Shown one piece after another: positions 19,120 to 26,960 of a stretch of DNA of 64,000 nucleotides. The stretch is taken from NCBI GenBank assembly GCA_965267435.1, contig OZ253960.1, positions 4,216,001 through 4,280,000 of the forward strand, read 5' to 3'. The notes under the pieces are model-generated. The model made no database searches and was not told the origin of the DNA. It saw only the letters and a program-made list of their open reading frames with translations. Source of the DNA: JAWPMT01 sp965267435. Its GTDB lineage: Bacteria > Bacteroidota > Bacteroidia > Cytophagales > Cyclobacteriaceae. Made by a program: the position numbers and the translations under genes. Numbering within the stretch: position 1 is the first letter of the stretch; the number at the start of each line of letters is the position of its first letter.

Positions 19120-19310
19120 AAAAAGATTGTGTCGCGGACGGCTAGTCGGGCCAGCCCTTCTAGGTGCATACCGTACCATTTCTCGATTGGATTTTCATTG
19201 TTCAGATTGTTATGGGAGACCAGAGTGGTGTTTATTTCCATCATAAAGAACCCCCGAGGTAGTATCCTGCGGATTGAATAGGCGGATCCCGCCATGGCCC
19301 TCCCCGGCAT
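19120..19310. repeat. Fragment of the GC-rich intergenic repeat
   Basis: TTGTGTCGCGGACGGCTAGT, then GGCCAGCCCTTCTAGGTG and GTACCATTTCTCGATT, match the repeat words of clusters 1 and 2 with changes. The remainder up to the recombinase is AT-rich and unrelated. No gene was found. Confidence 0.6.
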
Positions 19311-19471
19311 GAGTATTTGCGCTCACTAATATTTTCTCAACTACTACTAGCATTGCATTTAGCAAATACTATCACGTTGATAATCAGACCATAATCCAAT
19401 TTTAACCGCTTATAAGCGACTACAAGTACTTATTAACCGGTTTTTGGGCCCTAAACCCTTGTATTTGCCAT
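19311..19471 (+). promoter_or_regulatory. AT-rich leader upstream of the recombinase
   Basis: Composition changes sharply from GC-rich repeats to AT-rich DNA. It contains a perfect 12-bp palindrome CGCTTATAAGCG (19407-19418) and a weaker dyad around GGGCCC (about 19438-19457) ending 20 bp before the ATG. These are good candidates for a promoter-operator of the recombinase. No known operator (for example a LexA box) is recognised. Confidence 0.4.
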
Positions 19472-20635
19472 ATGAAGACGACTAGAGGAACGCGATCGGG
19501 GTTGGTGACTCTGACGCACATCACCATGACGGGTCGGCCGATGATCGGCATCGAATTCGCTGCCGACGCCAAAGTCCATGAAGCCATATCAGAACTTCGG
19601 GGTGTTCTCTGGAGTGAGCGATATCGACGGTTCGTACTACCGAACTCCCGCGAGAACCTTACCCGGTTACTTAGCACCTTGAGAGGTCTGGCGTGGGTGG
19701 ACACGTCACAGTTTTTTGGCAATAAGCCATCCTACACTTCGGAAGGAGTCACTTCGCTCCATGCCATCCGCAACCGACCCGAAGTCCCAGGCAGGCAGCC
19801 ATGCCCAACATCGTACCTGGACAAATTGGAATTGCGCGGGTATGCCTTATCTACCTGCAAATCCTATGTATCGGCTTTCGAACAATTCCTCAACTACTAT
19901 CCCGACGAGGACCTGTCTTCGCTCAATGAGTTTGATATCAGGGCTTACCTTCAGGAGATGGCCAGGGAGGGACGATCTACACCCACCATCAACCTGGCGA
20001 TCAATGCCATCAAATTCTACTACGAAGTAGTTTGCGGCATGCCGAACCGCTTCTATGAGATCGAACGACCCATGAAGCAACGGAAGCTACCCAAGGTGCT
20101 GAGCCAGGAAGAGGTACACCAAATGATTGACTGCACCGTGAACCTCAAGCACCGGTGCGTCCTGGAGTTGCTCTACTCTGGCGGGCTCCGAAGAGGGGAG
20201 CTCTTAGACTTGAAACCTAGGGACATCGACAGTGACCGGATGGTGATACGCATCAACCAGTCGAAGGGCCGCAAGGATAGGCTTACACTGCTCAGTCGTC
20301 GGTTGCTGGAGGACCTGCGCGAGTACTATCAGGAGCACCGGCCCCGACACTACCTTTTTGAAGGAACGCCCGGCCGGCCGTACAGCGCCACCAGCGTAGT
20401 GAAGATTGTGCGACGTGCGGCGCGACTTGCAGGTATTCGCCGAAGGGTGACACCCCACATGTTACGCCATAGTTTCGCAACGCACCTGCTGGAAAACGGT
20501 ACGGATATTCGATACATCCAATCCCTATTGGGTCATGACAGCACAAGAACTACAGAGATCTACACGCATGTGGCGGTACGTCATTTTGATTCGATTCCAA
20601 ATCCATTAGATTCGAGAACAGATAAATACACCTAG
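19472..20635 (+). CDS. Tyrosine recombinase (Xer-like) of the cassette array
   Basis: A 387-residue site-specific recombinase. Residues ~1-85 are an extra N-terminal domain (MIGIEFAADAKVHEAISELRG, WSERYRRFVLPN, LRGLAWVDTS) of a kind I recall from Bacteroidota recombinases. A SAM-like core-binding domain spans ~110-195 and the catalytic domain ~205-370. Expected active-site residues: R240 (SGGLRRGEL), K265 (QSKGRKDR), H329 and R332 (PHMLRHSF), H355 (LLGHDS), and nucleophile Y364 (EIYTHV). The stretch between KDR and HMLRH is Xer length (about 58 residues), so the additional region that marks classical IntI is absent. It ends 43 bp before the first cassette and is co-directional with the array, which makes it the obvious enzyme for the attC-like sites. 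That role is inferred. Confidence 0.9.
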   Translation: MKTTRGTRSGLVTLTHITMTGRPMIGIEFAADAKVHEAISELRGVLWSERYRRFVLPNSRENLTRLLSTLRGLAWVDTSQFFGNKPSYTSEGVTSLHAIRNRPEVPGRQPCPTSYLDKLELRGYALSTCKSYVSAFEQFLNYYPDEDLSSLNEFDIRAYLQEMAREGRSTPTINLAINAIKFYYEVVCGMPNRFYEIERPMKQRKLPKVLSQEEVHQMIDCTVNLKHRCVLELLYSGGLRRGELLDLKPRDIDSDRMVIRINQSKGRKDRLTLLSRRLLEDLREYYQEHRPRHYLFEGTPGRPYSATSVVKIVRRAARLAGIRRRVTPHMLRHSFATHLLENGTDIRYIQSLLGHDSTRTTEIYTHVAVRHFDSIPNPLDSRTDKYT

Positions 20636-20683
20636 AGACATAAATGATTTAAATGCCACGGTGGCGTTTATCCAATTGTTACC
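20636..20683. other. Candidate attI-like primary insertion site
   Basis: The stretch between the recombinase stop and the first cassette. The first cassette boundary is the GTT at 20678-20680 (CCAATT-GTTACCTGTC), whose complement GACAGGTAAC ends the first cassette at 21117. Upstream lies the near-palindrome TGCCACGGTGGCG (about 20654-20666). It does not resemble the right half of the cassette sites beyond GTT, as expected for an attI rather than an attC. Identified by position only. Confidence 0.55.
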
Positions 20684-20709
20684 TGTCAGCTATTCTGAGC
20701 TCAGATTGA

Positions 20710-21102
20710 ATGTATAGCACAAGAATTACCACTGACCTTGACTTTGAACAAGTTTCAAAACGACTGGAGGGCCTCAAGGAGCTTCATGACATAATCGAGT
20801 TTCAGATTGAAGACGGTGAAATAGAACTGGTTTCGAGTGCCCAATCTTATGCCGGCTTTGGACTCACAATCCTAGTAAATCATAGACAATCTGGAATTGA
20901 ATTAAGCTCTAAGACTAGGCACGATTTCAACTGGTTTAACCTGATTCTGCTTCTTGGCTTTATAGTCGGGTTGATACTAGAGAAGATTACTTTCTTGGAA
21001 TCGATTTTCGGATTGTCGTTGCTCTTTGCTTTCGACGTTATCTTCACATGGACAGCGTGGAACAGATTGAGAAAGAAGATCAAAAAGCTTTTAGCAGATT
21101 GA
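20710..21102 (+). CDS. Cassette 1: small membrane protein
   Basis: A 130-residue protein with a soluble N-terminal half (strand-rich, residues 1-70) and two adjacent membrane helices (about 73-90 and 95-115), ending in a basic tail (RLRKKIKKLLAD). This is the integrase-proximal cassette and therefore probably the most recently acquired. Cassette boundaries are GTTACCTGTC (20678) and GACAGGTAAC (21117). The family is not recognised. Confidence 0.75.
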   Translation: MYSTRITTDLDFEQVSKRLEGLKELHDIIEFQIEDGEIELVSSAQSYAGFGLTILVNHRQSGIELSSKTRHDFNWFNLILLLGFIVGLILEKITFLESIFGLSLLFAFDVIFTWTAWNRLRKKIKKLLAD

Positions 21103-21114
21103 AAGCCGACAGGT

Positions 21115-21332
21115 AACAATCACTAAAGGTCATCCGCCAAACTGCGAATTGGCAGAGGCAGTGGAATACGACCATGCACCCTCGGCGGGGCAGTGCCCAG
21201 GAGCATAGGAAATGCTAAACCGATAAATAACTGGAATACGCAGTGGTACTCCCCATGCTTTGGTGGTGAGCCGAGGTTGCATTATTTTGTGGTTACTTGA
21301 ACTGGGGGCGGACGCCCTTTAGTTGTAGCGTT
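21115..21332. repeat. attC-like site 1 (type B)
   Basis: 218 nt from AAC to GTT. The left arm GACAGGTAAC matches the start of cassette 1. Outer stem CTAAAGGTCATCCGCC with GGCGGACGCCCTTTAG; inner stem CCTCGGC with GCCGAGG, which is usually found in type A. It is a mosaic of types, like site 27. Confidence 0.85.
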
Positions 21333-21377
21333 ACCCACCATACCCTTCTGATCACAAGACCGAACCGAAAGACTGGA

Positions 21378-21677
21378 ATGAGCGAATTCATTGGATACAT
21401 GTGGTTGACTTTTTGGATTGTCGGAATTGCACTACTGATGCTATCCAATGCCTCGCTTGCAATAAGGAAGACGAATTTTGAACGAAAATCATCTTGGATT
21501 CATGTTATGGGATATTCAATCAAAGAGATACGAGAAGCAATTGAATCGACGGATGATGAAGAGACGAGAAAGATCCTGAGGAGAAAAATCGCTTATAGAC
21601 GAATTGGCCTTTGCTTGATGATTGGTACACCTATTCTATTCATGATCCAAGGTGTAGTCGCAGTAATTGGAAAATAA
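21378..21677 (+). CDS. Cassette 2: two-helix membrane protein
   Basis: A 99-residue protein with a membrane helix at each end (about 6-28 and 77-96) and a charged helical middle (IKEIREAIESTDDEETRKILRRKI). I chose ATG 21378; the longer frame from 21297 starts inside the recombination site and is repeat-derived. Boundaries are GTTACCCACC and GGTGGGTAAC. Function unknown. Confidence 0.72.
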   Translation: MSEFIGYMWLTFWIVGIALLMLSNASLAIRKTNFERKSSWIHVMGYSIKEIREAIESTDDEETRKILRRKIAYRRIGLCLMIGTPILFMIQGVVAVIGK

Positions 21678-21689
21678 GGAACGGTGGGT

Positions 21690-21907
21690 AACAGTCGCTA
21701 TATGGCATGTGCAAACATGCTTCTGGAAAAGGCAGTGGCGAACGACCGTGCACCCTCGGCGGGGCAGTGCCCAGGAGCCGAGACCGTGCTAAACCGATAA
21801 ATAACTGGAATACGCAGTGGTTCTCCCCTTGCTTTGGTGGTGAGCCGAGGTTGCACTAGATTGGTAGTAGTTAGCTACTGGTGGCACACGCCACATAGCG
21901 TAGCGTT
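21690..21907. repeat. attC-like site 2 (type A)
   Basis: 218 nt. The left arm GGTGGGTAAC complements the cassette 2 start GTTACCCACC (21330). Outer stem CTATATGGCATGTGC with GCACACGCCACATAG; inner CCTCGGC with GCCGAGG. The right junction GTTGTGAGGC opens cassette 3. Confidence 0.88.
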
Positions 21908-21931
21908 GTGAGGCATTACTCAAGTCAAAAG

Positions 21932-22189
21932 ATGAAACCTCCAATTCTCACAGATGAACAGAAGGAAGTCTGCAGGACCTTAAGAAATAGGACCATCGAC
22001 TTGTTGGACCTCATCTCGAACTCTGAACGACAACTCGCTTTTGCTAAGTCGAATGGGCATAAACAAGCAATTGTTGAAATGGTCTGTATGTGGTTTGACG
22101 ATCTCTATGATATGAACTCATTACTTTTTCGGAGTGCGTTCGCTCATCATGAACTATTCATACTCGAGTCTTTCAATAAAAAAATTTGA
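21932..22189 (+). CDS. Cassette 3: small helical protein, probably frameshifted
   Basis: An 85-residue helical protein starting at ATG 21932 (MKPPILTDEQKEV). The frame ends at 22189 just after a run of seven A (22178-22184). A second frame continues at once with FDQVQTTMPEESIDELLNDKDW and runs to the site. Joining the frames at the A-run gives one plausible ~130-residue helical protein, so an indel in the A-run is likely. Overlapping separate genes are the alternative. Family not recognised. Confidence 0.55.
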   Translation: MKPPILTDEQKEVCRTLRNRTIDLLDLISNSERQLAFAKSNGHKQAIVEMVCMWFDDLYDMNSLLFRSAFAHHELFILESFNKKI

Positions 22190-22205
22190 TCAGGTACAAA
22201 CAACG

Positions 22206-22328
22206 ATGCCTGAGGAAAGCATTGATGAGCTTCTGAATGATAAAGACTGGAAAGAACTAATGAAACAGGCAAAGCAGGCCCATCACCTGCTTACCAAATG
22301 GGAAAATACGCCTCACAACAATCACTAA
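22206..22328 (+). CDS. Cassette 3: downstream frame (C-terminal part of the same gene or a 40-residue ORF)
   Basis: Begins at ATG 22206 (MPEESIDELLNDKDWKELMK) and ends in the site itself: the type B site supplies the codons AAC AAT CAC TAA, so the protein would finish NNH. It is best read as the continuation of the preceding ORF after a frame change at the A-run. See the finding on the A-run. Confidence 0.45.
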   Translation: MPEESIDELLNDKDWKELMKQAKQAHHLLTKWENTPHNNH

Positions 22329-22533
22329 AGGTCATCCGCCATACTGCGAATTGGCAGCTGGCTTTGGGATATGCCCGCGCCCCCTTGGCTGGATGTGCTT
22401 CGAGCTGAGGTGGTGCGAACCTGATAAATAACTACATGGCGCAGTGGTTCTCTTCTTGCTTTGGTGGTGAGCCAAGGTTGCACTATTTTGTGGTTACTTG
22501 AACTGGGGGCGGACGCCCTTTAGTTGTAGCGTT
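22317..22533. repeat. attC-like site 3 (type B)
   Basis: 217 nt. The left arm GCCTCACAAC complements GTTGTGAGGC (21905). Outer stem CTAAAGG type; inner stem CCTTGGC with GCCAAGG, a compensated change from CCTCGGC with GCCGAGG. Confidence 0.88.
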
Positions 22534-22545
22534 AGCGGCAATCTT

Positions 22546-22998
22546 ATGAAACACGCTCTTATTCTAATCGCATTCTTTGCTGCCTGCGGTGTAAACTCGA
22601 ATGAAAAAGTTGCATCGCAGGAGGATCCAGTTAAATCAAGGACTGAAGACAACGTTGCAGAATCGGACAGACTTGAAGCTTCTGATCAAAATCAGGGTGT
22701 GGCGCCGGAGCAACTTCTTGGAACGATTTGGATTTCAGAAGTAGCACCAACTTGTGTTGACACTTTAGCTTTTAAGTCAGAAACGGAAGGTCAGGAGTAT
22801 CGATGCGAATTTCAGTTACACAGTAGGTTCACCTATTCATTTCAATCCGACACTTTACGTATGGATGAATACGGCCTTGTCTCAGAGGTCGATGCTAGTC
22901 TCGGAGAAGAAATCAAATACCAATGGACATATCTCCTTGCCGGTGATGAATTACGCCTAGTCGGCCAACATGAGTTGACTTACAAACTGTTGAAGTAA
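22546..22998 (+). CDS. Cassette 4: lipoprotein
   Basis: A 150-residue lipoprotein. ATG 22546 gives MKHALILIAFFAACG, a clear signal with lipobox AAC-G. A low-complexity acidic linker (about 20-50) is followed by a beta-rich domain with TIWISEVAPTCVDTLAFKS and LRMDEYGLVSEVD, the look of small lipocalin-like or META-like domains that measure a readout against a baseline. Boundaries are GTTAGCGGC and GCCGCTAAC. The exact family is not recognised. Confidence 0.75.
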   Translation: MKHALILIAFFAACGVNSNEKVASQEDPVKSRTEDNVAESDRLEASDQNQGVAPEQLLGTIWISEVAPTCVDTLAFKSETEGQEYRCEFQLHSRFTYSFQSDTLRMDEYGLVSEVDASLGEEIKYQWTYLLAGDELRLVGQHELTYKLLK

Positions 22999-23008
22999 GA
23001 AAGCCGCT

Positions 23009-23226
23009 AACAGTCGCTATATGGCATGTGCAAACGTGGTTCTAGCCGAGGCTGTGGAGTGCGACCATGCACCCTCGGCGGGGCAGTGCCCAGGAGCATA
23101 GGAAATGCTAAACCGATAAATAACTGGAATACGCAGTGGTTCTCCCCTTGCTTTGGTGGTGAGCCGAGGTTGCACTAGATTGGTGGTAGTTAGCTACCGG
23201 TGGCACACGCCACATAGCGTAGCGTT
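23009..23226. repeat. attC-like site 4 (type A)
   Basis: 218 nt. The left arm GCCGCTAAC complements GTTAGCGGC (22531). Outer stem CTATATGGCATGTGC with its type A partner. The right junction GTTAGGC equals the classical integron core-site consensus GTTRRRY. Confidence 0.88.
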
Positions 23227-23249
23227 AGGCTCCATTTCCTTCGAGCATT

Positions 23250-23783
23250 TTGAAAGCTTTTCTGATCATACTACCCCTCATCTGCCAGTTCAGTTCTTTC
23301 GCACAAAGCGAATTGCGATTAGTTTTTTGGGATGCCTGCAGAGAGGAGACCCTTGAACTTCCCTATCAACTTTGGAACGTCGGAATTGACTCGACCAGGA
23401 GTGCGCTGGCAGGGCAGACTCTTGAGATTGACTCGGGTTACTATCAGGTCAGGGCAAGTATGACTTGGAATGAATTGCGAACCGAATTCCATTTTGACTT
23501 GGTAATATCTAACCAGCTAAATGGCTCTGATACTCTATACCTACAGAAAGCCAGACTTTACGGTCCTACTTACCTGCACGCTCCATCACAAGAATTCAAA
23601 CACTACTGTTGCGGCGAGTTATGTGAAGGAAAGATTTTAGACGCTGATCCAAACGGGATAACTCGATTTACTGGCAGATTTCGGGAAGGCGTTCCGGTTA
23701 CGAACCTCAAGTTCTTTGATGGGGACGGAAACCGTACAAAAGTTGAGGTGTACGTAGGCGGCAATTTGAAACGGATAAAATAA
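23250..23783 (+). CDS. Cassette 5: secreted protein with a YwqK/MORN-like C-terminus
   Basis: A 177-residue exported protein with signal peptide FLIILPLICQFSSFAQS. The N-terminal part is beta-rich. The C-terminal part (GITRFTGRFREGVPVTNLK, FFDGDGNRTKVEVY) has the pattern of the short beta-hairpin repeats in YwqK/MORN-type proteins. A CCGEL-C cluster lies at about 122-127. Boundaries are GTTAGGCTCC and GGAGCCTAAC. The role is unknown; YwqK-like proteins act as immunity partners in some systems, but nothing here proves that. Confidence 0.72.
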   Translation: MKAFLIILPLICQFSSFAQSELRLVFWDACREETLELPYQLWNVGIDSTRSALAGQTLEIDSGYYQVRASMTWNELRTEFHFDLVISNQLNGSDTLYLQKARLYGPTYLHAPSQEFKHYCCGELCEGKILDADPNGITRFTGRFREGVPVTNLKFFDGDGNRTKVEVYVGGNLKRIK

Positions 23784-23791
23784 CGGAGCCT

Positions 23792-24009
23792 AACAGTCGC
23801 TATATGGCATGTGCAAACGTGCTTCTGGAAGAGGCGGTGGCAAACGACCGCGCACCCTCGGTGAGGCACTGCCCTGGAGCATAGGAAAAGCTAAACCGAT
23901 AAATAACTGGAATACGCAGTGGTTCTCCCCTTGCTTTGGTGGTGAGCCGAGGTTGCACTAGATTGGTGGTAGTTAGCTACCGGTGGCACACGCCACATAG
24001 CGTAGCGTT
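23792..24009. repeat. attC-like site 5 (type A)
   Basis: 218 nt. The left arm GGAGCCTAAC complements GTTAGGCTCC (23224). Inner stem is CCTCGGT with GCCGAGG, one pair changed. The right junction GTTAGAC also fits GTTRRRY. Confidence 0.88.
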
Positions 24010-24029
24010 AGACTCAAACCTCTTGGGCC

Positions 24030-24908
24030 ATGAGGAAGCTAGGAATAGCTTTGATAATCATTTACTTCCTTCTTCTACTTGGGCTGATACCAGCAGCACT
24101 TTCTGAATATGCGATTTACGGATTGGTCGCATATGTCCCGATACTTTTCATTCTGTCAATCACGGTGGCATTGACGAATGAGAAATACCCCGGCCGCTTC
24201 ATTCTATTGGGCCTATCGCTTGGCTCATTGGCGTTGATAATTTTCTCAAGAGTCTTTGCCAGCAACTCAACCTCGCTTTGGGAATATACAGACTTGTCCT
24301 TTTACGCAGCAGCGATTCTTTTTCTTACAGCTGTCGCAGTCGTCTGTCGACATTTGATAGTGTCGACATTATCGTTTCCGGCATCTGTTGACATAATCAT
24401 CCTTCTGATGCCTTTAACTTCATTCTTTCTTCTGGAGTTCGTTCACTTTAAGGATTACGTACACGTAGCGAAAGTCGATCAGATTGACTTGTTGGCTTGG
24501 GAACTGGAAAGGAATAACGCCCTAATGGCAGAAGATTGGGGCGTCGAACATAATGGGATGTTCCTGAGCAATTACGACACCTTGAGATTTGGGAGAACCT
24601 TGAAATTGATTGACTCGGTTTACCGCCAAGCGATTGAATGGAATGGAGCCTTCGCACCGGGGTATGAAACGGAAAAACTACATCAGCCCAATTCAAGCAT
24701 TTACTCAAGAGGATTTCGGGAAACTATTGAGATGATTAAAGAACAAATAACTAAGAACATCGACGACTCGGATGATTCCGGATTGAATGAAGAACTGGAA
24801 CGAATCAGAGATGAACTTTTCGGACCTTCAGTATATGGCAATACCATACTAGAATTTCGATTTCGTTGCTACATAGCGAAAAACCGATTGTTGCTTCTCA
24901 GTCAGTAA
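24030..24908 (+). CDS. Cassette 6: polytopic membrane protein
   Basis: A 292-residue protein with about five membrane helices in the first ~150 residues (LIIIYFLLLLGLIPAAL, AYVPILFILSITVAL, FILLGLSLGSLALIIF, SFYAAAILFLTAVAVV, IIILLMPLTSFFLLEF), then a soluble helical C-terminal domain of ~140 residues. No known motif is visible. Boundaries are GTTAGACTC and GAGTCTAAC. Function unknown. Confidence 0.75.
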   Translation: MRKLGIALIIIYFLLLLGLIPAALSEYAIYGLVAYVPILFILSITVALTNEKYPGRFILLGLSLGSLALIIFSRVFASNSTSLWEYTDLSFYAAAILFLTAVAVVCRHLIVSTLSFPASVDIIILLMPLTSFFLLEFVHFKDYVHVAKVDQIDLLAWELERNNALMAEDWGVEHNGMFLSNYDTLRFGRTLKLIDSVYRQAIEWNGAFAPGYETEKLHQPNSSIYSRGFRETIEMIKEQITKNIDDSDDSGLNEELERIRDELFGPSVYGNTILEFRFRCYIAKNRLLLLSQ

Positions 24909-24924
24909 GAAAGAGGCAGAGTCT

Positions 24925-25143
24925 AACAATCGCTATATGGCATGTGCAAACGTGGTTCTGGCAGAGGCAGTGGAGTGCGACCATGCACCCTCGGCCGGGC
25001 AGTGCCCAGGAGCCGAGACCGTGCTAAACCGACAAATAACTGGAATACGCAGTGGTTCTCCCCATGCTTTGGTGGTGAGCCGAGGTTGCACTAGATTGGT
25101 GGTAGTTAGCTACTGGTGGCACACGCCACATAGCTGTAGCGTT
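24925..25143. repeat. attC-like site 6 (type A)
   Basis: 219 nt. The left arm GAGTCTAAC complements GTTAGACTC (24007). The right spacer is CTGTAGC (one base longer than in sites 2, 4 and 5), which explains the 219-nt length. Confidence 0.88.
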
Positions 25144-25161
25144 ATGCGCAATAGGTACCAA

Positions 25162-25923
25162 ATGAAAACCTGTCTGTTAGTCCTAACCATCTTCTCTACT
25201 TGCCAACTTGGCTTGGCTCAGTTACAAACTACGGCAGTGATCAATGACCCTGATGGCTATACGAACATTAGAGCAGGCAAAGGAACGTCTACTGAAATTA
25301 TTGGCAAAATCTACGATTACGAGGTATTCACATACAACGCACAAGCCAACGAACAATGGCTTGAAGTTACAGTCAACAAATGTGCTTGCGAAGATTATAG
25401 GACCACCTACTTTAATGCTATCAAAGGCTACGTTCATCGGAGCAGAATCCTAGACCTTGAATCCGCACGCAACTCCATAACTAAAGAGAAGTTGAGTAAA
25501 ATTTTTAATCGTGAGCTTGAACTCTACGAGAAAAGAGAAAGCCTAACGAATCGACAATCAGATGATTTCAAAATTATAAGCAACCGGTGGACAGTCTTTC
25601 ATGAAATGATTTTCGATCAGGTCCTAGACAAGTTTTCTGACTACATATGCTCCACTCAGGACGAGGAACTGTTTGAACTTTATAATAACATTATAACGAC
25701 TGAGAGTGCTTCAGCTGATGAACTTCCTTCATTTGCAATTGGACGAATTTTCAAATGCCAGCCTGATTGGACGCTACAACGGATTCCAAAATCACACGAA
25801 TATTTCTACTTATTGGAATGGGGCTGTCAAGGTGTTTCAGACAAAGACCATCAATTGAAGTTGAACGAATATCGAACGATTATAGGACTGGAACAGGTTG
25901 ATTACGACAACTATCAAAATTAA
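25162..25923 (+). CDS. Cassette 7: secreted SH3-domain protein
   Basis: A 253-residue exported protein, starting at ATG 25162 (KTCLLVLTIFSTCQLGLAQ signal). A bacterial SH3 domain follows (INDPDGYTNIRAGKGTSTEI, WLEVTV, KGYVHRSRI at about residues 30-100). The rest is helical. Bacterial SH3 domains usually bind peptidoglycan or cell-wall peptides. The gene in cassette 27 (40867-41748) has the same opening architecture, so these two cassettes are distant paralogues. Boundaries are GTTATGCGC and GCGCATAAC. Confidence 0.83.
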   Translation: MKTCLLVLTIFSTCQLGLAQLQTTAVINDPDGYTNIRAGKGTSTEIIGKIYDYEVFTYNAQANEQWLEVTVNKCACEDYRTTYFNAIKGYVHRSRILDLESARNSITKEKLSKIFNRELELYEKRESLTNRQSDDFKIISNRWTVFHEMIFDQVLDKFSDYICSTQDEELFELYNNIITTESASADELPSFAIGRIFKCQPDWTLQRIPKSHEYFYLLEWGCQGVSDKDHQLKLNEYRTIIGLEQVDYDNYQN

Positions 25924-25930
25924 AGCGCAT

Positions 25931-26148
25931 AACAATCGCTATATGGCATGTGCGAACGTGCTTCTAGAATAGGCGGTGGCGACGACCATGCACCCTCGGC
26001 TGGGCAGTGCCCAGGAGCATAGGAAATGCTAAATCGATAAATAACTGGAATACGCAGTGGTTCTCCCCTTGCTTTGGTGGTGAGCCGAGGTTGCACTAGA
26101 TTGAAGCTAGTTAGCTACTGGTGGCACACGCCACATAGCTGTAGCGTT
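25931..26148. repeat. attC-like site 7 (type A)
   Basis: 218 nt. The left arm GCGCATAAC complements GTTATGCGC (25141). In the apical part TTGAAGCTAG replaces the usual TTGGTGGTAG, a trait shared with type C sites. Confidence 0.87.
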
Positions 26149-26164
26149 GTGGAGCATCCCCCTT

Positions 26165-26692
26165 ATGAGAAAGATTATCATCATAGCTCTGTTATTCACT
26201 GGCTTCCATTCCTTTAGTCAAGACTCTTATGACTATTGGGTCCTCGAGAGGCGAACTCCTAATTGGGCTTTGCAGGCCTTCAATGAGGTCAACAAACAAC
26301 AGACTTATGAACTTTCGGACTTTGTCAATCCATTCTATTTCGAAGAAGATTTCAACGGTGACGGAAAATTGGACGTCGCGCTATTAATTAAGAATATCAA
26401 AACAACAGAAACCGGAATCCTTATCATTCACGGAAGCACTAAGGATCATTTCATTTTCGGGGCTGGCACCAATACCGAAGACTGGCCGAATACTTATTCA
26501 TGGATGGATGTCTGGAAGATTTTCAGAGGCTCAAAAACTCATGAACTGACTTACTTGGACAATGGGGATATTGACGGTTCGATTGAAATCTCTATTGCGT
26601 ATCCCTCTCTTGAAATTATAAAGACTGAAGCTGCCAGCGGTCTGCTTTACTGGAATGGAAACGAGTACAAATGGGCACAACAAAGTGACTAA
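26165..26692 (+). CDS. Cassette 8: secreted protein with a Ca-loop-like DxNxDG motif
   Basis: A 175-residue exported protein from ATG 26165 (KIIIIALLFTGFHSFSQ signal). A DFNGDGKLDVALLI motif at about 62-75 is the calcium-loop consensus seen in FG-GAP/VCBS and dockerin-like modules. The whole protein may be one such beta domain (THELTYLDNGDIDGSIEISI later). Boundaries are GTTGTGGAGC and GCTCCACAAC. Function unknown. Confidence 0.75.
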   Translation: MRKIIIIALLFTGFHSFSQDSYDYWVLERRTPNWALQAFNEVNKQQTYELSDFVNPFYFEEDFNGDGKLDVALLIKNIKTTETGILIIHGSTKDHFIFGAGTNTEDWPNTYSWMDVWKIFRGSKTHELTYLDNGDIDGSIEISIAYPSLEIIKTEAASGLLYWNGNEYKWAQQSD

Positions 26693-26713
26693 AAGACGAG
26701 AAGAACGCTCCAC

Positions 26714-26933
26714 AACAATCACTATACGTCATGCGCAAAACTGCTTCTAGCACAGAATGTGGAATGCGGCCATGCCCCCTTGGCTGGGTAGTTCCACGGA
26801 GCCGTGGTAGTGCAAATCCGATAAATAACTGGAATACGCAGTGGTTCTCCCCATGCTGTTGTTGATTAGCCAAGGTTGCACTAGATTGGTGGTAGTTAGC
26901 AACTGGTGGCGCACGCCGTATAGTTGTAGCGTT
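26714..26933. repeat. attC-like site 8 (type C)
   Basis: 220 nt. The left arm GCTCCACAAC complements GTTGTGGAGC (26146). Outer stem CTATACGTCATGCGC with GCGCACGCCGTATAG; inner CCTTGGC with GCCAAGG. Confidence 0.88.
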
Positions 26934-26960
26934 AGCAGACATAGCCCAAAAACGAAGAGT

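Noticed and set aside
21297..21377. Recurrent N-terminal peptide NWGRTPFSCSV at the start of many ORFs (also 22498, 34180, 38246, 39559)
   Set aside because: It is the translation of the right half of type B sites. Real genes start after the GTT junction, mostly at an ATG that opens a signal peptide or conserved start.
22310..22533. Group II intron inserted at an attC site
   Set aside because: Bacterial class C introns use attC as a target, but no reverse transcriptase or intron domain V is present in any site; size and interior are constant.
24937..25161. Recurrent peptides SRGCTRLVVVSYWWHTPHS at ORF starts (also 23153, 26841, 31117, 40115, 46507)
   Set aside because: It is the translation of the type A or C site apex and right half. 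Starts were moved to the first plausible codon inside the cassette.
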